From Bog-473 sp963719485 (GTDB lineage Bacteria > Actinomycetota > Acidimicrobiia > Acidimicrobiales > RAAP-2): a stretch of 64,000 bases of DNA. The position numbers and the translations under genes are program-made. Location of the stretch: the NCBI GenBank assembly GCA_963719485.1, contig OY970387.1, positions 3,224,001-3,288,000 of the forward strand, given 5' to 3'. The notes under the pieces are model-generated. The model ran no database searches and was not told the origin of the DNA. It saw only the letters and a program-made list of their open reading frames with translations. Shown piece by piece: positions 53,352 to 62,457 of the stretch (position 1 is its first letter; every line of letters begins with the position of its first letter).

Positions 53352-54218
53352 GTGCGCGCCCGGGCCCCTGCGTCGTCCGCGAACCTGGGGCCGGGCTTCG
53401 ACACGCTGGCGGTGGCGCTGGACTGCTACGTAAGCGTCGAGATCGAGGAAGCACCCTCCCTCCGCGTGCACAGCGAAGGCGAGGGGGCCGGCCTCTTCGA
53501 CGACGCGTCGCACCTCGCAGCCCGGGTGGCCACCGACGTCCTGGGGCACGATCGCTTCGCCCTGACGGTGCGCTCGCAGATCCCCGTCGGCCGAGGGCTC
53601 GGCTCGTCGGCCGCGCTGGCCGCCGCCGCCGCCGGCGCCGCCGGTGCCGAGGATCCCTTTGCCGTGGCGGCCGCGTACGACGGCCATCCCGAGAACGCCG
53701 CCGCCAGCGTCTTTGGCGGCCTGGTCGCCGCCACCATGGTCGGCGGCCGCCCCGTGTCGGCACCGCTGCCGCTGGCTCGGGAGCTGGCTTTCGTCGTGGT
53801 CATTCCCGAGCGCGACCTGGCCACGCCCGAGGCGCGAGGCGTCCTCCCCGAGACGCTGACGCACGACGATGCCGTGTTCAACCTCGGCCGGTTGGGCCTC
53901 CTCGTCGCCGGGCTGGCCGACCCGGCTTGGCTCGTGCCGGAGGCCATGGAAGACCGCATCCATCAGCCGGCCCGCACCGCGTTGTTCCCCGAGGCCCCCG
54001 CGCTCCTGCGCGCGCTGGTCGACGCGGGTGCGCTTGCGGCCAGCTGGTCGGGAGCGGGACCGACGCTGATCGGCATCACTCGAGCGGCCTCGGCGGCCGC
54101 GGTGTGCTCCGGCGCCCAGGCCGCGCTCGAGGCAGCGGGCGTGCCCGGGCGCGCGTCGGTGCGGCAGGCCGACCGGCGAGGTCTGGTCTACGGCGACGAG
54201 GCCGTCGTCACGCTGTGA
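53352..54218 (+). CDS. thrB: Homoserine kinase
   Basis: 288 residues, GHMP kinase. APASSANLGPGFDTLAVALD at the N-terminus and the phosphate loop VPVGRGLGSSAA-like IPVGRGLGSSAALAAAA are diagnostic, with SWSGAGPTLIG near the C-terminus. It phosphorylates homoserine on the way to threonine. No threonine synthase gene adjoins. GTG start seven bases into the likely leaderless transcript. Confidence 0.93.
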   Translation: MRARAPASSANLGPGFDTLAVALDCYVSVEIEEAPSLRVHSEGEGAGLFDDASHLAARVATDVLGHDRFALTVRSQIPVGRGLGSSAALAAAAAGAAGAEDPFAVAAAYDGHPENAAASVFGGLVAATMVGGRPVSAPLPLARELAFVVVIPERDLATPEARGVLPETLTHDDAVFNLGRLGLLVAGLADPAWLVPEAMEDRIHQPARTALFPEAPALLRALVDAGALAASWSGAGPTLIGITRAASAAAVCSGAQAALEAAGVPGRASVRQADRRGLVYGDEAVVTL

Positions 54219-54231
54219 CTCGGGCGGGCCG

Positions 54232-54705
54232 TCACGGGCGGAGCGAGCCGGCCAGCGTGGCGACGCGGCTCTGCAGCTGCGTGATGGCCGCGTTGACGTT
54301 GAACGTGTTGAGCACCTGGTTGTAGTTGGCCTGCGTCGGCTGCGCGTCGCCGAGGATCTCCAGACTGTTGGCCAGCGTCTGGGCCGCGTCCCGGGTCGAG
54401 CTGAGGTCGGCCTGCGGCGCGCTGAACCCGTGACCGACGGCGAGCACGTTGGCGTAGGTGTGGATCTCGTTCCCGAGTTTGCGGTCGGCAGCTTCCAAGC
54501 AGACGACGGGGTTCGACTGCTTGGCGCAGCCCTTGACGCCGTGCAGGTAACTCGCCAGGGCGGACTCGACCGTGCTGTCCGCGCTCGCGAGTGAGCTGTC
54601 GGCCGACGGGGCGGAGCCCTTGGTCCCGCCCCCGGAGCCGCACCCGGCCAGGACCACCACGAGCGGCGCCAGCACCAGTCCCCGTCGCGCCCACCGTCGG
54701 TCCAC
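54232..54705 (-). CDS. Lipoprotein of unknown function
   Basis: 157 residues. WARRGLVLAPLVVVLAGCGSGGG has a lipobox LAGC, so the mature protein would be lipid-anchored outside. The rest is Ser/Ala-rich then helical with two cysteines (KGCAKQSNPVVC) that may form a disulphide. GTG at 54705 follows TAGATT by seven bases; a longer reading from 54843 runs through low-complexity repeats and is unlikely. Confidence 0.7.
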   Translation of the reverse strand: MDRRWARRGLVLAPLVVVLAGCGSGGGTKGSAPSADSSLASADSTVESALASYLHGVKGCAKQSNPVVCLEAADRKLGNEIHTYANVLAVGHGFSAPQADLSSTRDAAQTLANSLEILGDAQPTQANYNQVLNTFNVNAAITQLQSRVATLAGSLRP

Positions 54706-54712
54706 CGCCGAG

Positions 54713-54718
54713 AATCTA
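54713..54718 (-). promoter_or_regulatory. Candidate leaderless promoter of the lipoprotein gene (-10)
   Basis: TAGATT on the minus strand, seven bases before the GTG at 54705; no ribosome site is present. Confidence 0.5.
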
Positions 54719-54778
54719 CGCCCCCGCTCGGTGGGGTTTCCTGCGACGACGCGGCACGACGGGTGCTGGGTGCGGGGT

Positions 54779-54806
54779 GCTGGGCGCTGGGCGCTGGGCG
54801 CTGGGC
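54779..54806 (+). repeat. Four exact 7-bp tandem repeats
   Basis: GCTGGGC is repeated four times without change, after two imperfect copies from about 54764. It lies between the lipoprotein gene and miaB and may vary in copy number. Confidence 0.9.
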
Positions 54807-54849
54807 GCGACCAGTAGACGGGGCGGACAGGGCGGGCAGACATCTTCTG

Positions 54850-54877
54850 GAACTATCAACGGACTCGTTGATAGTTC
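54850..54877. promoter_or_regulatory. Perfect inverted repeat upstream of miaB
   Basis: GAACTATCAAC and GTTGATAGTTC flank a six-base spacer GGACTC. The 11-bp arms are AT-rich in a GC-rich gap and lie about 90 bp before the miaB start, on the far side of its -10. It could be an operator or a terminator of the divergent region; there is no U-run. Confidence 0.55.
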
Positions 54878-54955
54878 GGGAACCGCCCGGCGGCTCGGTA
54901 CGTGACCCTCGGCCCGTCTGCGATCCTCCGGCCGGAGACTGGCCTCGGCGCTCCC

Positions 54956-54961
54956 TAGACT
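54956..54961 (+). promoter_or_regulatory. Candidate leaderless promoter of the miaB-dap operon (-10)
   Basis: TAGACT, seven bases before the miaB ATG; no ribosome site precedes the ATG. Confidence 0.55.
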
Positions 54962-54968
54962 TCCGCCG

Positions 54969-56363
54969 ATGCCCCGGACCTACTTCATCCGCACTTTCGG
55001 GTGCCAGATGAACGAGCACGACTCCGAGCGCCTTGCCGGGCTGCTGGTCGCCGACGGCCTGGCCCCCGCCGCCACCATGGAGGATGCGGACGTCGTGGTG
55101 CTCAACACGTGCTGCATCCGGGAGAACGCGGACCAGCGCCTCTACGGGACGCTGGGTCGCCTGAAGGAGCTGGTCGACGCCAAGCCCGGGCTGCAGATCG
55201 CCGTCGGCGGCTGCCTCGCCCAGAAGGACCGCGAGCGCATCCAGGAGAAGGTCGGCTGGGTCGACGTGGTGTTCGGCACCCACAACCTGACCAGTGCCCC
55301 TGGGCTCCTGCGCCGGGCCGAGACCGAGGGACCGCTGATGGAGGTCCTCGACGCGCCCGCACCCGAGTCGGGCACCAATCCGCTCCTCGGACCTGGCGCG
55401 GTCCGCGCCCTGCCGTACGCGGCGTGGGTCAACATCCAGACCGGATGTGACAACTCGTGCGCCTTCTGCATCGTGCCGTCGGTGCGCGGCCCGGAGGTGA
55501 GCCGGCCCGTCGACGACATCGTGGCCGAGGTGGGGCTCCTCGCCCGCAGCGGCGTGACCGAGGTGACGCTGCTCGGGCAGAACGTGAACTCCTACGGCCG
55601 CGACATCACGAAGAGGCGGCCCTTGTTCGCCGACCTGCTCCGCGCCGTCGGCGCGGTGGAGGGCATCGGGCGCGTGCGCTTCACCAGCCCGCACCCCAAG
55701 GACCTGCGGCCGGAGACGATCGCGGCCATGGCGGAGACACCCGAGGTCTGCGAGCAGTTGCACCTGCCACTCCAGTCGGGGAGCGACACGGTGCTGCGCG
55801 CCATGCGGCGCGGCTACACGACGAAGCGTTACCTGGAGCGGCTGGCCGCGGCGCGGGCCGCCATCGACGACCTGGCGGTGACGACCGACATCATCGTCGG
55901 CTTTCCGGGCGAGACGTCGGGGGACTTCGAGGACACGCTCGCCGTGTGCGCCGAGGCCGGCTACGACAGCGCGTTCACCTTCATCTTCTCGCCCCGCCCC
56001 GGGACGCGGGCGGCGGCCATGGAGTCCGACTTCGTGCCGGCGGAGGTCGTCGCCGAGCGCTTCGAGCGTCTCAAGACGGTCATCGACCGCTCCGCGCTGG
56101 CCCGCCACCAGGCCCGGGTCGGCCGCAGCGAGGAGGTGCTCGTGGAGGGCGTCAGCCGTCGTGACGAAACGATGCTGAACGGCCGGACGCGCCAGGGCAA
56201 GCTGGTCCATTTCGCGTCGGGGACGTCCGCCGGGACGCCGGCGCCGGGCTCCCTCGCCCGCGTCAGGGTCACCGCCGGCCACCCGCACCACCTCTCCGGC
56301 CACCTCGAGGAGGTGACGGCGCGGCCCCGGCATCGCGTGCGCATCCCGGTGGCCAGCGCTTGA
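54969..56363 (+). CDS. miaB: tRNA-2-methylthio-N6-dimethylallyladenosine synthase
   Basis: 464 residues. The UPF0004 domain has FGCQMNEHDSERL, VLNTCCIRENA and GGCLAQKDRERI with the auxiliary-cluster cysteines; the radical SAM motif CDNSCAFCIVP starts at C160; VTLLGQNVNSYG is conserved; a TRAM domain ends the protein. It adds the methylthio group to i6A37 in tRNA, the product of MiaA encoded next. First gene of a seven-gene run. Confidence 0.96.
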   Translation: MPRTYFIRTFGCQMNEHDSERLAGLLVADGLAPAATMEDADVVVLNTCCIRENADQRLYGTLGRLKELVDAKPGLQIAVGGCLAQKDRERIQEKVGWVDVVFGTHNLTSAPGLLRRAETEGPLMEVLDAPAPESGTNPLLGPGAVRALPYAAWVNIQTGCDNSCAFCIVPSVRGPEVSRPVDDIVAEVGLLARSGVTEVTLLGQNVNSYGRDITKRRPLFADLLRAVGAVEGIGRVRFTSPHPKDLRPETIAAMAETPEVCEQLHLPLQSGSDTVLRAMRRGYTTKRYLERLAAARAAIDDLAVTTDIIVGFPGETSGDFEDTLAVCAEAGYDSAFTFIFSPRPGTRAAAMESDFVPAEVVAERFERLKTVIDRSALARHQARVGRSEEVLVEGVSRRDETMLNGRTRQGKLVHFASGTSAGTPAPGSLARVRVTAGHPHHLSGHLEEVTARPRHRVRIPVASA

Positions 56364-57274
56364 CTGCGGTCGCACTCGTCGGGGTCACGGCTTCAGGCAA
56401 GTCGGAGGCGGCCCTCGGTCTGGCCCGCCGGCGGGGCGATTGCGAGATCGTCTCGGTCGACTCCATGTGCGTCTACCGCGGCATGGACATCGGGACGTCG
56501 AAGCCCGGCCCGGAGGCGCGGGCGGCAGTGCCGCACCATCTCCTCGACCTCGTCGATCCCGACGAGGACTTCACGGTCACCCAGTTCCAGGCGGCCGCCC
56601 GGGACGCGCTCGACGGCATTGCGCGCCGCGGGCACCACGCGCTGCTCGTGGGCGGTACCGGGCTCTACCTGCGGGCCGTCGTCGACGACCTCGCCATCCC
56701 GGGCCGCTACCCCGACGTGGCCGCCGCCCTCGAGGCGGAGCTCGACCACGGCCGGGCCACCCCCGCCGATCTCCACGCCCGCCTCGCCGCCCTCGATCCC
56801 GCGGGCGCGGCGCGCATGGAGCCGACCAATCGCCGGCGGGTCGTCCGGGCGCTCGAGGTGACCATCGGCTCGGGCCGGCCCTTCTCCACCTTCGGCCCCG
56901 GGCTCGAGGCCTATCCGGCCACCGGGATCGCGCAGGTCGGCCTGGCCGTCCCGCCCGACGAAGTCGACTGCCGGATCGAAGCCCGCTTCGGCCGCATGGT
57001 CGAGGCCGGCCTGGTCGACGAGGTGCGGGCGCTGGCCGAGCGCCCTGCTGGCATCTCGCGTACGGCGCGCCAGGCTCTCGGCTACCGCGAGGTCCTGGCG
57101 CACGTGGAGGGCGGCGCCCCGCTGGCCGACTGCCTCGAGGAGGCGGTGCGGCGGACCCGGCAGTTCGCCCGGCGCCAGGCCTCGTGGTTCCGTCGGGACC
57201 CGCGGGTGAGCTGGGCGGGGACCAGCGCAGAGGCCGAGACCCTGCTGGAGGATGCCCTCGCCGTGCACGGCTGA
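56360..57274 (+). CDS. miaA: tRNA dimethylallyltransferase
   Basis: 304 residues. VALVGVTASGKSEAALGLAR is the P-loop, VSVDSMCVYRGMDIGTSKP binds the substrate, and LVGGTGLYLRAVVDDLAIPG is the conserved family core; RQFARRQASWFRRD is near the end. It isopentenylates A37 of tRNA. TTG start overlapping the miaB stop by 4 bp, so the two modification enzymes are co-translated. Confidence 0.96.
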   Translation: MTAVALVGVTASGKSEAALGLARRRGDCEIVSVDSMCVYRGMDIGTSKPGPEARAAVPHHLLDLVDPDEDFTVTQFQAAARDALDGIARRGHHALLVGGTGLYLRAVVDDLAIPGRYPDVAAALEAELDHGRATPADLHARLAALDPAGAARMEPTNRRRVVRALEVTIGSGRPFSTFGPGLEAYPATGIAQVGLAVPPDEVDCRIEARFGRMVEAGLVDEVRALAERPAGISRTARQALGYREVLAHVEGGAPLADCLEEAVRRTRQFARRQASWFRRDPRVSWAGTSAEAETLLEDALAVHG

Positions 57275-57300
57275 ACCAGGCCAGCTGCGAGAATGGTCTG

Positions 57301-58119
57301 ATGCAGGCCACGAAGCACGAGGGCGCGGGCAACGACTTCCTGGTCGTCCTCGACCCCGATGACGCCATCCGGTTCTCGGTGGCCCAGGTGCGCCTGCTGG
57401 CCGATCGTCGGCGCGGCATCGGGGCTGACGGCATCATCCGGGTCGGGCCGGGTCGTGACGGCTGTGACCTCTCCATGGAGCTGCACAACGCGGACGGCGG
57501 GGTCGCCGAGATGAGCGGCAACGGCATCCGGTGCCTGGCGCAGGCGGCCGTCGACGCGGGCCTGGTGTCGCCGCCGAGCTTCACCGTGGCCACCGCCGGC
57601 GGCCGGCGCACGGTCGAGTACGCGCCCGGCGACGAGCCGGGGTGGGCGAGGGCCAGTGTCGACATGGGACCGGCGCGCCTCGGTCCGGACCAGCCCCAGG
57701 AGTTCGAGGACCGCCGGGTCCGCACGGTCGACGTCGGCAACCCGCACCTGGTGCTGCTGGGACCCGACACCGCCGCGGTCGACATCGCGGAGCTCGGCCC
57801 CAAGCTGCAGGCCGCCTTCAACGGCGGCATCAACGTCGAGTGGATCACCGTCGGGCATGACGACGAGGGCGAGCTCCTCGATTTTCGAGTGTGGGAGCGC
57901 GGGGTCGGCGAGACCCTCGCGTGCGGGACCGGCAGCGTGGCCGCCGCCGCGGCGGCGCGCAGCTGGGCCGCCGTCCACGGCCAGGGCGCGGTACGGGTGC
58001 ACAACCCGGGCGGCATCCTCGAGGTCACCCTGGGGGCGGACGAGGGTGCGACCACGTACCTGTCCGGGCCCGTGCGCAAGGTGGCCGACGTCGACATCCA
58101 CCCGGGGATGCTCTCTTGA
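57301..58119 (+). CDS. dapF: Diaminopimelate epimerase
   Basis: 272 residues. KHEGAGNDFLVVLD at the N-terminus, MSGNGIRCLAQ with the first catalytic Cys, and GETLACGTGSVAAAAAA with the second Cys. It converts LL- to meso-diaminopimelate for lysine and peptidoglycan. 26 bp after miaA; its stop overlaps the hflX TTG. Confidence 0.96.
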   Translation: MQATKHEGAGNDFLVVLDPDDAIRFSVAQVRLLADRRRGIGADGIIRVGPGRDGCDLSMELHNADGGVAEMSGNGIRCLAQAAVDAGLVSPPSFTVATAGGRRTVEYAPGDEPGWARASVDMGPARLGPDQPQEFEDRRVRTVDVGNPHLVLLGPDTAAVDIAELGPKLQAAFNGGINVEWITVGHDDEGELLDFRVWERGVGETLACGTGSVAAAAAARSWAAVHGQGAVRVHNPGGILEVTLGADEGATTYLSGPVRKVADVDIHPGMLS

Positions 58120-59399
58120 GCAACCTGTTGCCCGGGACGCTCATCGAGCGCACGTTCCGGGAGCGGATCATCTTGGTGGGCGTCATCTTCCCCGGCCTGA
58201 CCGACGAGATGGTCGCCGAGGAGTTGGACGAGCTCGCGCAGTTGGTGGACAGCGCCGGCGCGGACGTGGTGGGCCGCGTGGTGCAGCGGCGCAACGCGCC
58301 CGACGCGGCGACGTTCGTCGGCCGCGGCAAGGCGGAGGAGATCGCCGAGTTGAGCCGCAGCCTCGACGCCGACACCGTCGTCTTCGACGACGACCTGACA
58401 CCGGCCCAGCACCGGAACCTCGAGAAGCTGTTCGGCCGCACCGCCATCGACCGCACGGCGGTGATCCTCGACATCTTCGCCCAGAACGCGCGCAGTCCCG
58501 AGGGCAAGGCGCAGGTCGAGTTGGCGCTCCTCCGGTACCGGCTCCCTCGCCTGCGGGGCCGCGGTGTCGCGCTGAGCCAGCAGGCGGGTGGCATCGGGAC
58601 CAGGGGTCCGGGCGAGACGCAGCTCGAGGTCGACCGCCGGCGCCTGGTCCGGCGCATGCACAAGCTGGAGGCCGAGCTGCGCGAGGTGGAGCGCACCCGG
58701 ACCCTGCAGCGCCAGAGCCGCGCCCGCGGCCGGCATCGTGAGGTGGCGCTGGTGGGCTACACCAACGCCGGGAAGTCGACGTTGCTCAACCGGCTCACCG
58801 ACGCCGACGTCCCGGCGCAGAACCGCCTCTTCGTGACGCTCGATCCGCGCACCCGGCAGCTCTCCCTGCCCGGCGGCGAGACGGTCCTGGTCACCGACAC
58901 GGTCGGGTTCGTGCGCAAGCTGCCGCACGAGCTCATCGAGGCGTTCCGTTCCACCCTCGACTCGGTGCGCCTGGCCGACCTGGTCGTGCACGTCGTCGAC
59001 GCCACGGCGGCCAACGCGGCGTCGCAGATGGCCGCCGTGCGCGAGGTGCTCACCGAGATCGGCGCGGCCGACGTGCCCGAGCTCATCGTCATCAACAAGG
59101 CGGATGCCGCCCCGGAGGAGGCCAAGGCCCTCGTCCATGCGAGCGAGGGCGCGGTCCTCATCTCGGCCCGCACGGGCGAGGGCGTGGACGACCTCCTGCG
59201 CGTGCTCGGCGACCGCTTGCGCGGCTCGGACCGGGTGGTGCAGCTGGTGGTGCCGTGGGCGCGCGGCGACGTGCTGGCCGCCATCCATCGTGAGGGCGAG
59301 GTGATCGGCCAGAGCGACGGCGAGGAGTCGGCCACACTGCAGGTGGTGCTGGACGACGTGGGCCGGGCCCGTTTCGCCGAGTTCGTGGCCGCGCCGTGA
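58116..59399 (+). CDS. hflX: GTPase HflX
   Basis: 427 residues. The N-terminal HflX domain has FVGRGKAEEIAEL and DDDLTPAQHRNLEKLF, then a coiled segment GPGETQLEVDRRRLVRRMHKLEAEL (in two parts). The G domain has GYTNAGKSTLLNRL (G1), DTVGFVRKLPHELIEAF (G3) and VINKADAA (G4). HflX splits and rescues stalled ribosomes. TTG start overlapping the dapF stop. Confidence 0.95.
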   Translation: MSNLLPGTLIERTFRERIILVGVIFPGLTDEMVAEELDELAQLVDSAGADVVGRVVQRRNAPDAATFVGRGKAEEIAELSRSLDADTVVFDDDLTPAQHRNLEKLFGRTAIDRTAVILDIFAQNARSPEGKAQVELALLRYRLPRLRGRGVALSQQAGGIGTRGPGETQLEVDRRRLVRRMHKLEAELREVERTRTLQRQSRARGRHREVALVGYTNAGKSTLLNRLTDADVPAQNRLFVTLDPRTRQLSLPGGETVLVTDTVGFVRKLPHELIEAFRSTLDSVRLADLVVHVVDATAANAASQMAAVREVLTEIGAADVPELIVINKADAAPEEAKALVHASEGAVLISARTGEGVDDLLRVLGDRLRGSDRVVQLVVPWARGDVLAAIHREGEVIGQSDGEESATLQVVLDDVGRARFAEFVAAP

Positions 59400-60529
59400 C
59401 GTTCCGGCTGCCGCCCTATCCCTACGACCGGCTGGCCGGCCTGGCCAAGGTGGCCGAGGCGCACGAGGGCGGCATGGTCGACTGCTCCATCGGCACCCCC
59501 TACGACCCGCCGCTGCCGGCCGTCATCGAGGCGCTGGCGTCGTCGGGCACCGAGCGGGGCTATCCCGCGTCGGCCGGCAGCGTGCAGTTGCGCGAGGCCG
59601 CGGCCGGGTGGTTGGCACGCCGCTTCGCGCTCGGGGATGTCCCGGCGTCGTCGGTCGCCGCCTGCGTCGGCACCAAGGAGTTCGTCGCCTCAGTGCCGCA
59701 GCTGCTGCGTCTGCGCGAGCCGGCGCGCGACACGGTGCTCTACCCCGCGGTCTCCTATCCCACCTACGCCATGGGGGCGGAGCTGGCCGGCTGCCGCGCC
59801 GTCCCGGTCCCGGCCGCCCGGGGGCGGCTCGGGGGGCTGCGGCTCGACGCCGTCGACCCCGCCGACGCCGCGCGTGCGCTGCTGCTGTGGTCGAACTCGC
59901 CGTCGAACCCCACCGGGGGTCTGGGGGACTTCGCGGCCGAGGCGGCCTGGGCCCGCGCCCACGGCGTTCCGCTGTTCTCCGACGAGTGCTACGCCGAGTT
60001 CACCTGGGACGGCCCGCCGCAATCGGTGCTCCAGCACGGATCCGACGGGGTGGTCGCCGTGCACTCGCTCTCCAAGCGCTCGAACCTGGCCGGCGTGCGG
60101 GTCGGCTTCTACGCCGGCGATGCCGAGCTGGTCGAGTTCCTCCGGGCCGTGCGCCAGCACGCCGGCCTCATGGTCCCCGGCCCGGCGCAGGCGGCCGGCG
60201 TTGCTGCCCTGGCCGACGACGAGCACGTGGAGGCCCAGCGGGCCCGGTACCGGGAGCGGCTGGCCTTCCTTGCCGGCGTGCTGGACGGGCACGGGTGCCC
60301 GGTTGCCCTCCCCGAGGGCGGGTTCTACCTGTGGGTGCCCCTGCCTTCCGGACGCTGGCCCGACGCCTGGGCCATGGCCGAAGCGCTGGCCACCGACGGA
60401 GGGCTCCTGGTCAGCCCCGGCGACCTCTACGGCGAGAACGGTGCGGGGCACGTGCGGATCGCCGTCGTGCAGCCGATGGAGCGGCTGGCGCTGGTGGGGG
60501 AGCGCCTCGCTAGGGTGCGGCATGGCTGA
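59396..60529 (+). CDS. dapC: Succinyldiaminopimelate transaminase
   Basis: 377 residues, fold-type I PLP aminotransferase. VDCSIGTPYDPPLPAVIEAL, SNSPSNPTGGLGDFAAE and SLSKRSNLAGVRVGFYAG with the PLP lysine are characteristic of actinobacterial DapC. It makes N-succinyl-LL-diaminopimelate from the keto acid. GTG start overlaps the hflX stop (GTGA); its stop overlaps dapD. Confidence 0.93.
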   Translation: MTFRLPPYPYDRLAGLAKVAEAHEGGMVDCSIGTPYDPPLPAVIEALASSGTERGYPASAGSVQLREAAAGWLARRFALGDVPASSVAACVGTKEFVASVPQLLRLREPARDTVLYPAVSYPTYAMGAELAGCRAVPVPAARGRLGGLRLDAVDPADAARALLLWSNSPSNPTGGLGDFAAEAAWARAHGVPLFSDECYAEFTWDGPPQSVLQHGSDGVVAVHSLSKRSNLAGVRVGFYAGDAELVEFLRAVRQHAGLMVPGPAQAAGVAALADDEHVEAQRARYRERLAFLAGVLDGHGCPVALPEGGFYLWVPLPSGRWPDAWAMAEALATDGGLLVSPGDLYGENGAGHVRIAVVQPMERLALVGERLARVRHG

Positions 60530-61349
60530 TCTGCGGGCGAGCATCGAGGAGCTGTGGGACCGCCGGGCGGAGCTGTCGCCGGCGGACACCGACGCCGCTG
60601 CGCTGGTCACCGAGGCCATTGAGCTGCTCGACACGGGGCAGGCCCGCGTGGCCGAGGTCGACGCCGCCACCGACGAGGTCGTGGTGCACGAGTGGCTCAA
60701 GAAGTCGATCCTGCTCCTCTTCTCGCTGCGGGGCATGGAGACGATCGAGGCCGGGCCCTTCGAGTACGCCGACAAGCTCCCGCTCAAGCACGGCTTCGCC
60801 GAGGCCGGCGTGCGCGCGCTCCCGGGCGCCTCGGCCCGTTGGGGCTCCTTCCTCGGGCGCGGCGTCGTCCTCATGCCCTCCTACGTGAACATCGGCGCCT
60901 GGGTGGGAGCGGACTCCATGGTTGACACCTGGGCCACCGTCGCCTCCTGCGCCCAGATCGGGGAGCGGGTCCACCTGGCCGGCGGCGTGGGCATCGGCGG
61001 CGTGCTCGAGCCGCCGAACGCGGTGCCCGTGGTCGTGGAGGACGACGCCTTCGTCGGGAGCCGCTGCATGGTGACCGGCGGGGCGCGCATCGGCAAGGGG
61101 TCGGTGCTCGGCGCGGGGAGCTTCCTCGACCCCTCGATCCCCGTCATCGATGCCGAGACGGGCGAGGAGATTTCCCGCGGCGTGGTGCCGCCGTGGTGCG
61201 TGGCCATCCGGGCCAGCCGGCGGCGCGAGTACCCGGGCGGGGAGTTCTTCGTGCCGTGCGTCCTCGTGATCAAGCGCCTCGGCGAGGGGGAGCGCCACGA
61301 CAAGGCGCAGCTGAACCAGGTCCTGCGGGACCACGGCGCCAGCACCTGA
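60522..61349 (+). CDS. dapD: Tetrahydrodipicolinate N-succinyltransferase
   Basis: 275 residues, left-handed beta-helix. VVLMPSYVNIGAWVGADSMVDTWATVASCAQIGERVHLAGGVGIGGVLEP (in parts) holds the hexapeptide repeats and the succinyl-CoA site. The length and motifs match the 274-residue proteobacterial-type DapD rather than the longer mycobacterial form, which is noteworthy in an actinomycete. ATG overlaps the dapC stop by 8 bp. Confidence 0.93.
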   Translation: MADLRASIEELWDRRAELSPADTDAAALVTEAIELLDTGQARVAEVDAATDEVVVHEWLKKSILLLFSLRGMETIEAGPFEYADKLPLKHGFAEAGVRALPGASARWGSFLGRGVVLMPSYVNIGAWVGADSMVDTWATVASCAQIGERVHLAGGVGIGGVLEPPNAVPVVVEDDAFVGSRCMVTGGARIGKGSVLGAGSFLDPSIPVIDAETGEEISRGVVPPWCVAIRASRRREYPGGEFFVPCVLVIKRLGEGERHDKAQLNQVLRDHGAST

Positions 61350-61353
61350 TCCG

Positions 61354-62424
61354 ATGGGCGATCTCCTCGCGGCCACGCGGGACCTCATGGCCGTCCCGTC
61401 GCCCAGCAAGGGCGAGGCCGCGCTGGCCGGCCTGGTGGAGGACGCGCTGCGCGCGTGCCCCTGGCTCGACGTCACACGCGTGGGGGACAACGTCGTCGGC
61501 CGCACCGCGCTGGGCCGCGACCAGCGCCTGGTCCTGGCCGGGCACCTCGACACGGTGCCGCCGGTCGGGAACGAGGCACCGGCCCTCGAGGGCGACACCG
61601 TGCGGGGGGTGGGCGCATCGGACATGAAGGGTGGCCTGGCCGTCATGCTGGACCTGGCCGCGAGCGTGCGCGAGCCGGCGGTGGACGTCACGTGGTGCTT
61701 CTACGCCCGGGAGGAGATCGGCCGCGCCGACAGCGGCCTGCTCGAGCTGTGGCAGGAGCGGCCCGATCTTCTGGCGGGCGACGCCGCCATTCTCGGGGAG
61801 CCGACCAGCGCGCTGGTGGAGGCCGGCTGCCAGGGGACGATGCGGGTGCGCATCACGCTGCGCGGTGTGCGGGCCCACACGGCCCGTCCCTTCACCGGGC
61901 GCAACGCCATCCACCGCCTGGCGGCGCTGCTCCAGCGGGTGGCCGACTGGCCCGGGCGCGAGGTCGTGCTGGACGGCTGCACCTATGCCGAGCAGCTCCA
62001 GGCGGTGGCCGTCGACGGGGGAGTGGCCGGCAATGTCGTCCCCGACGAGGCCACGGTCACCCTGAACCACCGCTACGCGCCGGACCGGGGGGCCGAGCAG
62101 GCCGAGGCGTTCCTGCACGACCTCCTCCAGGGCACGTGGGAGCCGGACACGGGTGACACGTGGGAGCTCCTCGACGCCGGGGACGGCGCGCCGCCCTCCC
62201 TCGGCCACCCGTTGCTGAAGTCGCTGGTGGAGAAGAGCGGGGCGCCGCCGAGGGCGAAGGTGGGCTGGACCGACGTGGCCTCGTTCTGGGAGCACGGGGT
62301 GCCGGCCGCCAACTTCGGGCCCGGCGATCCGCTGCTGGCCCATCACCCCGACGAGCGGGTGTCGGCCGCGCAGCTCGAGCGGGCACGCGACGTGCTGTCC
62401 TCGCTGATCACCCGCCGGACCTGA
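61354..62424 (+). CDS. dapE: Succinyl-diaminopimelate desuccinylase
   Basis: 356 residues, M20 metallopeptidase. LVLAGHLDTVPPVGN and GVGASDMKGGLAVML give the first zinc ligands, WCFYAREEIGRADSG the catalytic Glu pair, and GEPTS and GVPAANFGPGDPLLAHHPDE the rest. It removes succinate to give LL-diaminopimelate. 4 bp after dapD, last gene of the run. Confidence 0.93.
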   Translation: MGDLLAATRDLMAVPSPSKGEAALAGLVEDALRACPWLDVTRVGDNVVGRTALGRDQRLVLAGHLDTVPPVGNEAPALEGDTVRGVGASDMKGGLAVMLDLAASVREPAVDVTWCFYAREEIGRADSGLLELWQERPDLLAGDAAILGEPTSALVEAGCQGTMRVRITLRGVRAHTARPFTGRNAIHRLAALLQRVADWPGREVVLDGCTYAEQLQAVAVDGGVAGNVVPDEATVTLNHRYAPDRGAEQAEAFLHDLLQGTWEPDTGDTWELLDAGDGAPPSLGHPLLKSLVEKSGAPPRAKVGWTDVASFWEHGVPAANFGPGDPLLAHHPDERVSAAQLERARDVLSSLITRRT

Positions 62425-62457
62425 CCACGTGCCGCGTCCCGGGGTCGCCGGGGCGTT

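Noticed and set aside
53319..56375. 1018-codon minus-strand open frame
   Set aside because: It is antisense to thrB and miaB, which are clear family members; long antisense frames are common at this GC content.
56577..59288. 903-codon minus-strand open frame
   Set aside because: Antisense to miaA, dapF and hflX; no motif found.
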